From Bacillota bacterium (GTDB lineage: Bacteria; Bacillota; Clostridia; Lachnospirales; Lachnospiraceae), in contig JAUNDN010000015.1 in the NCBI GenBank assembly GCA_030526045.1, positions 1 to 55,037 on the forward strand: 55,037 bases of DNA. Reading direction: 5' to 3'. The position numbers and the translations under genes are program-made. Numbering within the stretch: the first letter of the stretch is position 1; each line of letters starts with the position of its first letter. The notes beneath the pieces are model-generated. The model searched no databases. It saw only the letters and a program-made list of their open reading frames with translations, and had not been told where the DNA came from. Positions 1 to 6,508 of the stretch are shown here, in pieces.

Positions 1-5
1 TTTTT

Positions 6-47
6 TATGGAAAATTAATTGCCAAAAAATATGGAAAAGTACTTGCC
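6..47. repeat. tandem 18-bp direct repeats at window edge
   Basis: Two copies of an 18-base unit, TATGGAAAAnTAnTTGCC, lie at 6-23 and 30-47, in register 24 bases apart and differing at two positions. Such spaced direct repeats resemble integrase arm sites or iterons, but the function is inference only, because the window stops six bases to the left. Confidence 0.5.
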
Positions 48-53
48 GTTTAC

Positions 54-94
54 AAAAAAGACCCTACAGCGGTAAGGGTGTGTGCCATAGGGTC
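54..94 (-). terminator. terminator-like hairpin, minus strand
   Basis: GACCCTA at 60-66 pairs with TAGGGTC at 88-94. Read on the minus strand the stem is followed by six T (complement of 54-59). The loop is long (21 bases) and may fold further. It would stop leftward transcription entering from the dtd side. Confidence 0.45.
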
Positions 95-160
95 AATTAA
101 GGGTTAGAACCAATATATGCAAAAGCAGGAGAAAAGTCAAGGGAAAAGTCGAACAAAAAG

Positions 161-180
161 AAAAAAGGCTTTTAGCCTTA
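161..180 (-). terminator. short terminator-like hairpin, minus strand
   Basis: AAGGCT at 165-170 and AGCCTT at 174-179 form a 6-bp stem with a 3-base loop. On the minus strand it is followed by TTTTC and another T run. It is the second of three minus-strand stem plus T-tract units in 54-257. Confidence 0.4.
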
Positions 181-189
181 ACCAGATAA

Positions 190-257
190 AAAAGCAAAAA
201 AATCCTTTCCCCCTATACTTGACTATAGCAACACTTAACACTCACAAGGGGGAAAGG
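190..257. promoter_or_regulatory. 11-bp inverted repeat covering the SD of the small ORF; also a minus-strand terminator shape
   Basis: CCTTTCCCCCT at 204-214 is an exact inverted match of AGGGGGAAAGG at 247-257. On the plus strand the right arm lies in the G-rich Shine-Dalgarno region of the ORF starting at 270, so folding could hide the ribosome site. On the minus strand the same stem is followed by two T runs (complement of 190-203) and looks like an intrinsic terminator. Which reading is used cannot be told from sequence alone. Confidence 0.5.
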
Positions 258-269
258 GGGTACTGATTA

Positions 270-371
270 ATGTCTGAAAATAAGCTCTACGACTGGCAGG
301 ATTTTCACGTAGTGACCCTTGACAATATCCGCACACCCAGAAACTTGTCCTGCGGTGCTGTCGGAACGTAG
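270..371 (+). CDS. 33-aa putative peptide, unknown
   Basis: An ATG at 270 follows the G-rich sequence AAAGGGGG by about nine bases and opens a 33-codon frame ending at TAG 369-371. The peptide is polar, begins MSENKLYDWQDFHV and has no membrane segment. I do not recognise it. It could be a leader peptide, a truncated N-terminus of a mobile-element gene, or non-coding. The stop codon falls inside a strong hairpin (357-384) and the ribosome site inside an inverted repeat, which suggests regulatory RNA at least as much as a protein gene. Confidence 0.35.
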   Translation: MSENKLYDWQDFHVVTLDNIRTPRNLSCGAVGT

Positions 372-384
372 TTCCTCTGACAGC
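357..384. other. strong hairpin at the end of the small ORF
   Basis: GCTGTC (357-362) pairs with GACAGC (379-384), and GGAAC (363-367) with GTTCC (371-375) around a GTA loop, leaving only a TCT bulge. No T tract follows on either strand, so it is not a standard terminator. Confidence 0.55.
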
Positions 385-509
385 GCTTGACTACCCGTTG
401 TGTAACGTGGTGGCTGTGATGTGTTGTGTCGCTTTCTATGCCTGTAACGTGGAAATTGCCACCTAGGAAGCCTTCCAAGCGTTAGCGCGGAGAGGTAGCC
501 GTCCAGACC
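372..509. other. gene-free stretch with short repeats
   Basis: No start-to-stop frame of useful size is present. TGTAACGTGG occurs twice (401-410, 443-452), GGTGGC (409-414) can pair with GCCACC (458-463), and GGAAGCCTTCC at 466-476 is nearly palindromic. G+C is near 53% against about a third in the genes to the right. This fits a structured RNA or the end of an integrated element, but neither is shown. Confidence 0.35.
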
Positions 510-545
510 TAACTATTCGCAAAACACAAGTTTAACGAATAGTTA
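510..545. repeat. 10-bp perfect inverted repeat
   Basis: TAACTATTCG (510-519) and CGAATAGTTA (536-545) are exact inverted copies around a 16-base spacer. No T tract follows. It sits at the border between the G+C-rich edge and the dtd gene group, so a protein-binding or recombination site is possible. Confidence 0.5.
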
Positions 546-563
546 TACCCATGCGTATGCCGT

Positions 564-594
564 GGGGTTTACATAATTATTTTATGTTAACCCC
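564..594. repeat. 13-bp near-perfect hairpin overlapping a stop codon
   Basis: The arms 564-576 and 582-594 (GGGGTTTACATAA against TTATGTTAACCCC) have one mismatch and a 5-base loop. The stop codon and last codons of the minus-strand gene at 587-835 lie inside the right arm. There is no T tract on the minus side, so it would act as an RNA 3'-end stabiliser or element border rather than a normal terminator. Confidence 0.5.
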
Positions 595-835
595 AAGGTG
601 TTTCCTTGATTTTTTCTATGTTTGCTGTTTTATGAGCTTCCTCTATGAATTCTGTACGTTCAATATAATCCGTCGGTCCATTTTTATTAACGGATGTTTT
701 TTTCCCCTTTAGATATTTTTCATTAAATTCCGCAACTGTATCAATTATTTTATTCTTTTGTCTTTTATACCTGATATAGCTATATACATATACAACTGCT
801 AAAAATGCAATCATAATACAAATAATAAGCTTCAT
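587..835 (-). CDS. small single-pass membrane protein, unknown
   Basis: This 82-aa protein has an N-terminal hydrophobic segment (about residues 2-20), a basic cytoplasmic-looking stretch (YKRQKNK) and a polar charged tail. That is the layout of a small bitopic membrane protein. The ATG at 835 was chosen because AGG of CAGG lies seven bases upstream; an ATG two codons earlier would be too close to it. It is the last gene of the leftward AI-2E permease/dtd group, and its 3' end lies in an inverted repeat. No family is recognised. Confidence 0.6.
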   Translation of the reverse strand: MKLIICIMIAFLAVVYVYSYIRYKRQKNKIIDTVAEFNEKYLKGKKTSVNKNGPTDYIERTEFIEEAHKTANIEKIKETPWG

Positions 836-859
836 AACCATACCTGCCTATCTGTACAT

Positions 860-1312
860 CTATCTGCATATTTCATCTGAATCCAGCAATATTGTAAAAG
901 GACCATGATTGATCAGCGAAACATCCATATGGGCGCCAAATACTCCCTGTGCAACATTTGAAACATGCTTAGAACATTCTGAAATCACATATTCATAAAG
1001 TGTTTTTGCAAGATCAGGATTACCGGCATTCACGAATGATGGCCGGTTTCCCTTACGGCAATCTGCATATAATGTAAATTGTGAAATAATTAACAAATCT
1101 CCATTTACACTTTTTAGATTAAGATTGGTTTTTCCTTCAGAATCTTCAAAAATACGAAGATTAAGCAGCTTATTGATCATTTTGTCTGCAATTTCATAGG
1201 TATCCGAATTACAGACGCTTACTAATACCATAAACCCTTTATCAATCTCTCCTACAACCTTCTGATCCACGCTGACGCTTGCTTTTGATACTCTTTGAAC
1301 AACAAATTTCAT
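860..1312 (-). CDS. dtd: D-aminoacyl-tRNA deacylase
   Basis: The 150-aa length and sequence match the Dtd family, which hydrolyses D-amino acids (and glycine) mischarged on tRNA in the cytosol. The N-terminus MKFVVQRVSKASVSV is typical. Both active-site motifs are visible: SQFTLYAD near residue 78, and the C-terminal GP motif NHGPFTILLD near residue 137, where the usual Val is Phe. The gene starts two bases after the stop of the AI-2E permease gene, so the two are probably co-transcribed. Confidence 0.95.
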   Translation of the reverse strand: MKFVVQRVSKASVSVDQKVVGEIDKGFMVLVSVCNSDTYEIADKMINKLLNLRIFEDSEGKTNLNLKSVNGDLLIISQFTLYADCRKGNRPSFVNAGNPDLAKTLYEYVISECSKHVSNVAQGVFGAHMDVSLINHGPFTILLDSDEICR

Positions 1313-1314
1313 CG

Positions 1315-2640
1315 CTATTGCTGCTCTCCTTTACTATTTTCTTCATCTGACTGGCTCTTTTTTACCTTAAAAAAGCTTTTCTTTCTCTGCTTTTCAGTCC
1401 TTGTTACAAAAATATTGTTATCCTCAATATAATCTACATCCAGATATTTAGTTGTCTCAGTTGGTAATCCTCTCTTTTCCAATAATCTGTTTGCAAAGCG
1501 TCGAATCATTGCATATAGAACCGCAAAAAAGGGAACACCAATGATCATGCCAGGGATACCCATAATTCCACCAAAAATTGTAATGGAAAAAATTACCCAG
1601 AAACCTGACAAGCCCGTAGATTCACCCAAAATTTTAGGCCCGATTAAGTTTCCGTCAACCTGCTGTAAAACAAGAATGAATAAGATAAAATAAACACATT
1701 TTATTGGATTTACCATCAAAATAAGGAAAGCGCTGGGAATTGCTCCAAGATAAGGGCCGAAAAAAGGGATTACATTAGTAACTCCCACGATGACACTTAC
1801 AAGCAATGCGTAAGGAATTTCCATTACGCTTGTGCCGGCAAAGCAAATACAACCAATGATAAAGGAGTCCAATATTTTACCGCTAATGAAACCGATAAAA
1901 GTATCACTGGTAAAACGGACATCCTTAATTAACTGATTTGCGGTATTTGTATTGAAAAGCGCAAATACAAGCTTTTTACCCTGACCTGCAAAGCTCTCCT
2001 TATTATACATTACATAAATGGATATGATAAAACCTATGATAAAGTTCCATAATGCTTTTAATAGACCTATCATACTTAAGGATACCTGTCTTACAATTAC
2101 TTCCATTTGAGGAATTATGCTATGATTTAAAAAGTCTGTAATTTTCTCCGAGTATTCATCAAATAAACGAAATACAACTCTCTCAATATCAGGATTGTCG
2201 TCCAAAAACTTTGCAGACCATTTTGTGAGGTTTTGAATATAATATGGAAATTGATAAGAAATGCTTCTTACACTCTTAACAATATTAGGGATAAGAATGG
2301 AAAAGAATCCATAAATAAAAAAGAACACAAGTATAATCGTAAATAAGATTGAAATAACACGAATGTGTTTTCTGTTATTATCTGTAACAGCGGATTTCTT
2401 TTTCAATTTAATTGTGAGTGGTATTAAAAAACTGTTTTCAATTGTGTTTACAAGTGGTGTTAATAGATAAGCTATGATAATTCCATATAATACAGGACTG
2501 ACAATTCTTGCAATTTCCTTTATCTGTACTGAGAAACGGTCTCCGTGAAAAATTAGATAATAAAAGCAAATAGATGCTGCAATAACAAGAAATGCAATGA
2601 ACCCAATTTTCAGATACTTTCTATCAATACGGAATTTCAT
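1315..2640 (-). CDS. AI-2E family transporter (PerM/YtvI type)
   Basis: A 441-aa polytopic membrane protein with about eight hydrophobic helices and the family's Pro/Gly-rich features, such as the IPFFGPYLGAIPS segment and the later Leu-Gly rich helices. The family name comes from E. coli TqsA; other members export or exchange ions, so the substrate is unknown. The C-terminus is a charged cytoplasmic tail. The start is fixed by an in-frame stop just upstream, yet the best Shine-Dalgarno (AAGGAGG, complement of about 2666-2672) is some 25 bases away, with a weak hairpin between them. Confidence 0.85.
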   Translation of the reverse strand: MKFRIDRKYLKIGFIAFLVIAASICFYYLIFHGDRFSVQIKEIARIVSPVLYGIIIAYLLTPLVNTIENSFLIPLTIKLKKKSAVTDNNRKHIRVISILFTIILVFFFIYGFFSILIPNIVKSVRSISYQFPYYIQNLTKWSAKFLDDNPDIERVVFRLFDEYSEKITDFLNHSIIPQMEVIVRQVSLSMIGLLKALWNFIIGFIISIYVMYNKESFAGQGKKLVFALFNTNTANQLIKDVRFTSDTFIGFISGKILDSFIIGCICFAGTSVMEIPYALLVSVIVGVTNVIPFFGPYLGAIPSAFLILMVNPIKCVYFILFILVLQQVDGNLIGPKILGESTGLSGFWVIFSITIFGGIMGIPGMIIGVPFFAVLYAMIRRFANRLLEKRGLPTETTKYLDVDYIEDNNIFVTRTEKQRKKSFFKVKKSQSDEENSKGEQQ

Positions 2641-2701
2641 AGTCTGCTACAGGGTATATCCCCTTCCTCCTTATAGAATTGACATAAATCCTTATATGCT
2701 T

Positions 2702-2710
2702 AGTATAGCA
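2702..2710 (-). promoter_or_regulatory. extended -10 promoter for the AI-2E/dtd operon
   Basis: On the minus strand TGCTATACT forms an extended -10 (TGnTATACT) about 60 bases upstream of the permease start. No good -35 is seen, which suits an extended -10 promoter. The gap is shared with the divergent ttcA gene. Confidence 0.45.
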
Positions 2711-2789
2711 TTTTTTTTGAAAAGATACTATGGCATAATCATGAAATATGATAGAATTAATTGAATTTTAACGAAGGATGGATGCTAAT

Positions 2790-3521
2790 ATGAAAATGCA
2801 ACAGGTGCTCAGCTATATACGTAGAGCGGTTGATGATTACCATATGATTGAAGAAGGTGACAGGATTGCAGTCGGAATTTCCGGTGGAAAAGATAGTCTG
2901 ACACTTTTATATGGTCTTCACGGTCTTATGCGCTTTTATCCTAATACATTTAATATACATGCAGTAACTGTTGATCTTGGCTTTGATAATTTAAATCTGG
3001 ACAAGATTAAAGAACTCTGCGAAAACCTGGAAATCCCTTATACCATTGTTAAAACCGATATTGCAAACATTATTTTTAATGAAAGAAAGGAAACAAACCC
3101 CTGTTCACTTTGTGCAAAAATGAGGAAGGGAGCACTAAATGAAGCAATTAAGTCTGCCGGATGCAATAAGGTGGCTTACGCTCATCATAAAGATGATGTT
3201 GTTGAAACCATGCTCATGTCCTTAATCTTTGAGGGAAGATTTCATACCTTTTCTCCTGTTACGTATCTTGACAGAATGGATCTAACAGTCATCAGACCAC
3301 TCATGTATATGAATGAAGCGGATGTTATTGGTTTTGTTAATAAATATCAGGTTCCGGTAGTAAAAAGTCCCTGTCCGGCAGATGGATATACTAAACGTGA
3401 ATACACCAAAGAACTCCTAAAAAAACTCAATCAGGAAAACCCGGGCGTAAAGGAACGAATGTTTACTGCAATTCAAAATGGGAATTTGAAAGGCTGGTGC
3501 TTGGAAAATGGAAAACAGTAA
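2790..3521 (+). CDS. ttcA: TtcA-family tRNA 2-thiocytidine synthetase
   Basis: An ATP-dependent tRNA thiolation enzyme of the TtcA/TilS PP-loop group, expected to make 2-thiocytidine at tRNA position 32. The PP-loop SGGKDS sits near residues 31-36, a CSLC pair about 75 residues later, and a further Cys in KSPCPADG. These are the three cysteines that would hold a 4Fe-4S cluster. AAGG of GAAGGATGG ends 12 bases before the ATG at 2790; the in-frame ATG at 2778 touches AAGG and is less likely. The 3' end overlaps the next gene by 14 bases. Confidence 0.88.
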   Translation: MKMQQVLSYIRRAVDDYHMIEEGDRIAVGISGGKDSLTLLYGLHGLMRFYPNTFNIHAVTVDLGFDNLNLDKIKELCENLEIPYTIVKTDIANIIFNERKETNPCSLCAKMRKGALNEAIKSAGCNKVAYAHHKDDVVETMLMSLIFEGRFHTFSPVTYLDRMDLTVIRPLMYMNEADVIGFVNKYQVPVVKSPCPADGYTKREYTKELLKKLNQENPGVKERMFTAIQNGNLKGWCLENGKQ

Positions 3522-4566
3522 AAATTATCACGATGAGCAAAACAATTTAAATACCATAAAAATGCGCCAGGTAGTCGCAACACTTCCTTCTTTTTGCAAG
3601 CAATTTTTTCGTGGCATACAGGAATATACTTCATCAAGAACCAGGCTTGCATATGCATATGACTTACGTGTGTTCTTTGAATTTATTCATAGTCATAATA
3701 GTGTTCTTGGGAAAATAGAAATTATTGATTTCCCTATCTCCGTACTTGATCAGATTACCAGGGAAGATATTGAAGAATACCTTGATTATATTACTTATTA
3801 TGTAAAAGATGGTAAAGAATATACGAATAATGAACGTGGTAAAAAAAGAAAGCTTTCTGCACTGAAAAGCTTTTATAATTACTACTTTCGAGCAGAACAA
3901 ATTACCACTAATCCAGCTGCTCTTGTTCCGCTTCCAAAGCTTCACGAAAAAGAAATCATCCGTTTAGACGCTGATGAGGTAGCCATCCTTTTAGATCAGG
4001 TTGAAGATGGTGACAAGCTTACAAAGGATCAGCTTAAATATCATAACAAGACAAAAATACGTGATATTGCAATTCTTACTCTTCTTTTGGGTACCGGAAT
4101 ACGTGTTTCAGAATGTGTCGGACTGGATATCAAAGATGTAGATTTTAAAAATAACGGGATCAAAATCAGACGAAAAGGCGGATATGAAACAGTTGTTTAT
4201 TTCGGTGATGAGGTTGCAGATGCACTTCATGATTATCTTGAAAAGCGTTATCATATTGTCCCTCTTGAAGGTCATGAGGATGCATTATTTCTTTCCATAC
4301 AAAATAGGCGTATAACCGTTCGAGCTGTTGAAAATTTGGTCAAAAAATATGCTGCCAACGTAACCGGACTTAAGAAAATAACGCCGCATAAGCTTCGTAG
4401 TACTTACGGAACTGCTCTTTATCAGGAAACCGGTGACATATACCTTGTTGCTGATGTACTTGGACACAAAGATGTCAATACAACCCGTAAACACTACGCA
4501 GCATTGGAAGATCATCGCAGAAGGATGGCTGCTAAGGCAGTTCAACTGCGTGAAAAACCTAATTAA
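3508..4566 (+). CDS. tyrosine recombinase, XerC/XerD-like
   Basis: A 352-aa site-specific recombinase with an N-terminal SAM-like core-binding domain (about residues 30-140) and a C-terminal catalytic domain. The whole catalytic set is visible: Arg199 (GTGIRVSE), a Lys in RRKGG near 223, His294 and Arg297 (HKLR), His320 (LGHKD) and nucleophile Tyr330 (RKHY). It is longer than E. coli XerC/D (about 300 aa). It overlaps ttcA by 14 bases on the same strand, so it is a chromosomal co-operon gene rather than an obvious element integrase. Chromosome-dimer resolution is plausible; other Xer-like roles cannot be excluded. Confidence 0.85.
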   Translation: MENSKNYHDEQNNLNTIKMRQVVATLPSFCKQFFRGIQEYTSSRTRLAYAYDLRVFFEFIHSHNSVLGKIEIIDFPISVLDQITREDIEEYLDYITYYVKDGKEYTNNERGKKRKLSALKSFYNYYFRAEQITTNPAALVPLPKLHEKEIIRLDADEVAILLDQVEDGDKLTKDQLKYHNKTKIRDIAILTLLLGTGIRVSECVGLDIKDVDFKNNGIKIRRKGGYETVVYFGDEVADALHDYLEKRYHIVPLEGHEDALFLSIQNRRITVRAVENLVKKYAANVTGLKKITPHKLRSTYGTALYQETGDIYLVADVLGHKDVNTTRKHYAALEDHRRRMAAKAVQLREKPN

Positions 4567-4583
4567 TATCAATTAAGTTCATG

Positions 4584-4952
4584 CTATGAGAATTGAGGGC
4601 TGTAATAGGGAAGAATAATATGTTGCCCAGCCGTGATATTTTCATCTGTGAGTGAATTCATATTCATGACCTCATCAATATACTCCTGATGGCTGTCATA
4701 ATGGCTTTCTTCTCCATAAATTTCTGCATAGCCCCAGAGAGTATCACCCTCTTCCACCACTATGCTCTTATAATATTTATAAAGAATCTCCTCATCATTA
4801 CTTTGAGCCTTCGTACCGAAACTGAAAAAGATGAAGGAAAGGCAGATAGCAAATGCAATTGCTGAAAAACTAATAAGAATATGACGTCTTAATTCACGTT
4901 GTCTTCTGATTCGGTTATTTCTGATTCTTCTTTCGCTTACTCTTGCGTTCAT
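4584..4952 (-). CDS. yneA: LysM protein, YneA-like SOS division suppressor
   Basis: A 122-aa protein with an Arg-rich N-terminus, one transmembrane segment (about residues 26-46) and a C-terminal LysM fold (VVEEGDTLWGYAEIYG to IILPYYS). This is the build of Bacillus YneA, which blocks septation during the SOS response and is divergent from lexA. Here lexA is indeed the divergent neighbour, and LexA-like boxes cover the predicted -35. A GGAGGG site precedes the ATG. The gene faces the recombinase gene tail to tail, 17 bases apart. Function is assigned by layout and synteny; sequence identity to YneA was not measured. Confidence 0.75.
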   Translation of the reverse strand: MNARVSERRIRNNRIRRQRELRRHILISFSAIAFAICLSFIFFSFGTKAQSNDEEILYKYYKSIVVEEGDTLWGYAEIYGEESHYDSHQEYIDEVMNMNSLTDENITAGQHIILPYYSPQFS

Positions 4953-4981
4953 CTTCCGTCCCTCCGTTTACTTCATTCAAT

Positions 4982-5011
4982 AATATAGATTTACCAGAAC
5001 AAATGTTGCAA
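4982..5011 (-). promoter_or_regulatory. predicted yneA promoter
   Basis: On the minus strand TTGCAA (5006-5011) and TATATT (4982-4987) are 18 bases apart, about 30 bases before the start codon. The -35 lies in the middle of the double LexA box, so repression by LexA would be direct. Confidence 0.55.
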
Positions 5012-5022
5012 ACGTTTGTTCT
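4996..5022. promoter_or_regulatory. double LexA box (27-bp palindrome)
   Basis: AGAACAAATGTT and AACGTTTGTTCT face each other around GCA with one mismatch. Each half reads as a Firmicute LexA site of the GAAC-N4-GTT type: GAACAAATGTTG on plus, GAACAAACGTTT on minus. The site lies between yneA and lexA. Confidence 0.7.
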
Positions 5023-5078
5023 TTATATAGATTATACAGAACATGCATTCGAATGTCAATACGAAAATTGCAAAAAAT

Positions 5079-5093
5079 CGAACAAATATTTGG
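5079..5093 (+). promoter_or_regulatory. possible second, weaker LexA box near lexA
   Basis: CGAACAAATATTTGG begins like a LexA box but its right half is imperfect. It ends ten bases before the predicted lexA -35, a suitable place for autorepression. Confidence 0.4.
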
Positions 5094-5102
5094 AATATAT
5101 GT

Positions 5103-5131
5103 TTGCTTTTTTATTTTTTATATGATACAAT
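5103..5131 (+). promoter_or_regulatory. lexA promoter
   Basis: TTGCTT (5103-5108) and TACAAT (5126-5131) are 17 bases apart, a good vegetative promoter. The lexA start with its AAGGAGG site follows about 45 bases downstream. Confidence 0.6.
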
Positions 5132-5175
5132 AAATAAAACGTACATAATATCATCTATTATTAAGGAGGTATTTC

Positions 5176-5793
5176 ATGGGCTACGGTAAGATCAGCAGCA
5201 AACAACAGGAAATTTTAGATTATATTAAAGATGAAATTTTAAAAAGGGGATATCCACCTGCAGTGAGAGAAATCTGCGAGGCTGTTAATCTGAAATCTAC
5301 CTCTTCTGTTCACTCTCATCTTGAAACGCTTGAGAAGAACGGCTATATCAGGCGAGATCCCACTAAGCCTCGTGCAATTGAAATATGTGATGATAATTTT
5401 CAAATGGTTCGTACAGAAATGGTAAGCCTTCCTGTTGTAGGACGTGTTGCTGCCGGAGAACCTATTCTCGCTGAAGAAAATGTTGAAAGCTACTTTCCGG
5501 TTCCCGCTGAAATGGTTCCTCATGGAGAATCCTTTGTACTAAATGTAAAGGGAGATTCGATGATCAATGCCGGTATTTTCAGTGGTGATCAGATTTTTGT
5601 AAATGTATGCAATACAGCAAAGAACGGTGATATGGTTGTTGCACTGATTGATGATTCAGCCACTGTGAAGACTTTTTATAAAGAAAACGGCCATATTCGT
5701 CTACAACCGGAAAATGATACTATGGATCCTATCATTGTAGATGATTGTCAAATTCTTGGAAAGGTTTTTGGTGTATTTAGAATTTTCCATTAG
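5176..5793 (+). CDS. lexA: LexA, SOS repressor
   Basis: A 205-aa repressor and self-cleaving protease. The N-terminal winged helix-turn-helix (residues 1-70; [12 protein letters not shown] and [15 protein letters not shown]) binds SOS boxes. The C-terminal S24 domain carries the cleavage site Ala93-Gly94 (RVAAGEP), catalytic Ser128 (KGDSMI) and Lys165 (ATVKTF). RecA filaments trigger cleavage. AAGGAGG lies seven bases before the ATG. It is divergent from the yneA-like gene, and LexA-type boxes between them imply autoregulation. Confidence 0.96.
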   Translation: MGYGKISSKQQEILDYIKDEILKRGYPPAVREICEAVNLKSTSSVHSHLETLEKNGYIRRDPTKPRAIEICDDNFQMVRTEMVSLPVVGRVAAGEPILAEENVESYFPVPAEMVPHGESFVLNVKGDSMINAGIFSGDQIFVNVCNTAKNGDMVVALIDDSATVKTFYKENGHIRLQPENDTMDPIIVDDCQILGKVFGVFRIFH

Positions 5794-5811
5794 TTTTTTC
5801 ATATGAAAAAT

Positions 5812-5850
5812 AAACCCTCCGGTTCTTTAAGAATCCGAAGGGTTTTTTAT
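5812..5850. terminator. terminator between convergent genes
   Basis: A long imperfect stem (AAACCCTCCGGTTC against GAATCCGAAGGGTTT) is followed by a T run on the plus strand and preceded by A residues. It can serve lexA and the facing kinase-like gene. Confidence 0.75.
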
Positions 5851-5863
5851 GTTCATAACACTA

Positions 5864-6487
5864 TTATTTGAAACGGACATTTATGTATGCAATAATTTCT
5901 TCCACACATCTCTCATAGCCTAATTTTGAACTGTCAAGACATAAATCGTAGTTTCTGGCATCTGTCCATTCTCTGCCGGTATAATACTTGTAATAATCGG
6001 CTCTATGTTTATCAGTTTTCAAAATGAATTTTTCCAGTTCCTTTGAGGGCATACTGTGCTTCTTTGCTGCCTGTTCCATACAATATTCATGTGGTGCATG
6101 AATAAATACACTCAGGACATTGTCATAATCCTTCAGAATAAAGTCGGCACAGCGTCCGACTATCACGCAGGATTCTTGATCAGCAAGTTCTTTAATAATT
6201 TTTGCCTGATAATTAAACAAATTCTGAGTAGAAACAAAATCATCACTCTCTGGTGAAATCAATTCTCCATGATAAACGCGATGAGCGATCTTAAAAAGAT
6301 TAGAACTTTTTATCTTCTCATCCGCATTGGCAAACAAAGCTTCATTGATTCCGCTGTCATCAGAAGCCAGCTTCATCAGCTCCTTGTCGTAGTAATGAAT
6401 GCCGAGTCGTTTTGACAGCATTTCCCCTATGGTACGTCCGCCGCTTCCATATTGTCTGGCAATTGTAATCACAATTTTTTCTTTCAT
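5864..6487 (-). CDS. cytidylate kinase-like family protein
   Basis: A 207-aa P-loop protein of the cytidylate-kinase-like family common in Clostridia. The Walker A variant is ARQYGSGGRTIGE near residues 9-21, and a conserved IVGRCADF motif lies mid-protein. The family resembles nucleoside monophosphate kinases, but its real substrate is not established. It starts 21 bases after livF and may be the last gene of the liv operon, although no functional link with amino acid uptake is evident. Confidence 0.8.
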   Translation of the reverse strand: MKEKIVITIARQYGSGGRTIGEMLSKRLGIHYYDKELMKLASDDSGINEALFANADEKIKSSNLFKIAHRVYHGELISPESDDFVSTQNLFNYQAKIIKELADQESCVIVGRCADFILKDYDNVLSVFIHAPHEYCMEQAAKKHSMPSKELEKFILKTDKHRADYYKYYTGREWTDARNYDLCLDSSKLGYERCVEEIIAYINVRFK

Positions 6488-6508
6488 TGCACTTAACCCC
6501 CGAAATCT

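Noticed and set aside
267-512. Open reverse-strand frame of about 81 codons across the left edge
   Set aside because: It has no ATG, GTG or TTG near its beginning and no ribosome site, and the same bases form hairpins. Openness likely follows from composition.
1-594. Group II intron or tRNA remnant at the left edge
   Set aside because: No domain V-like motif, cloverleaf or CCA-type acceptor could be found.
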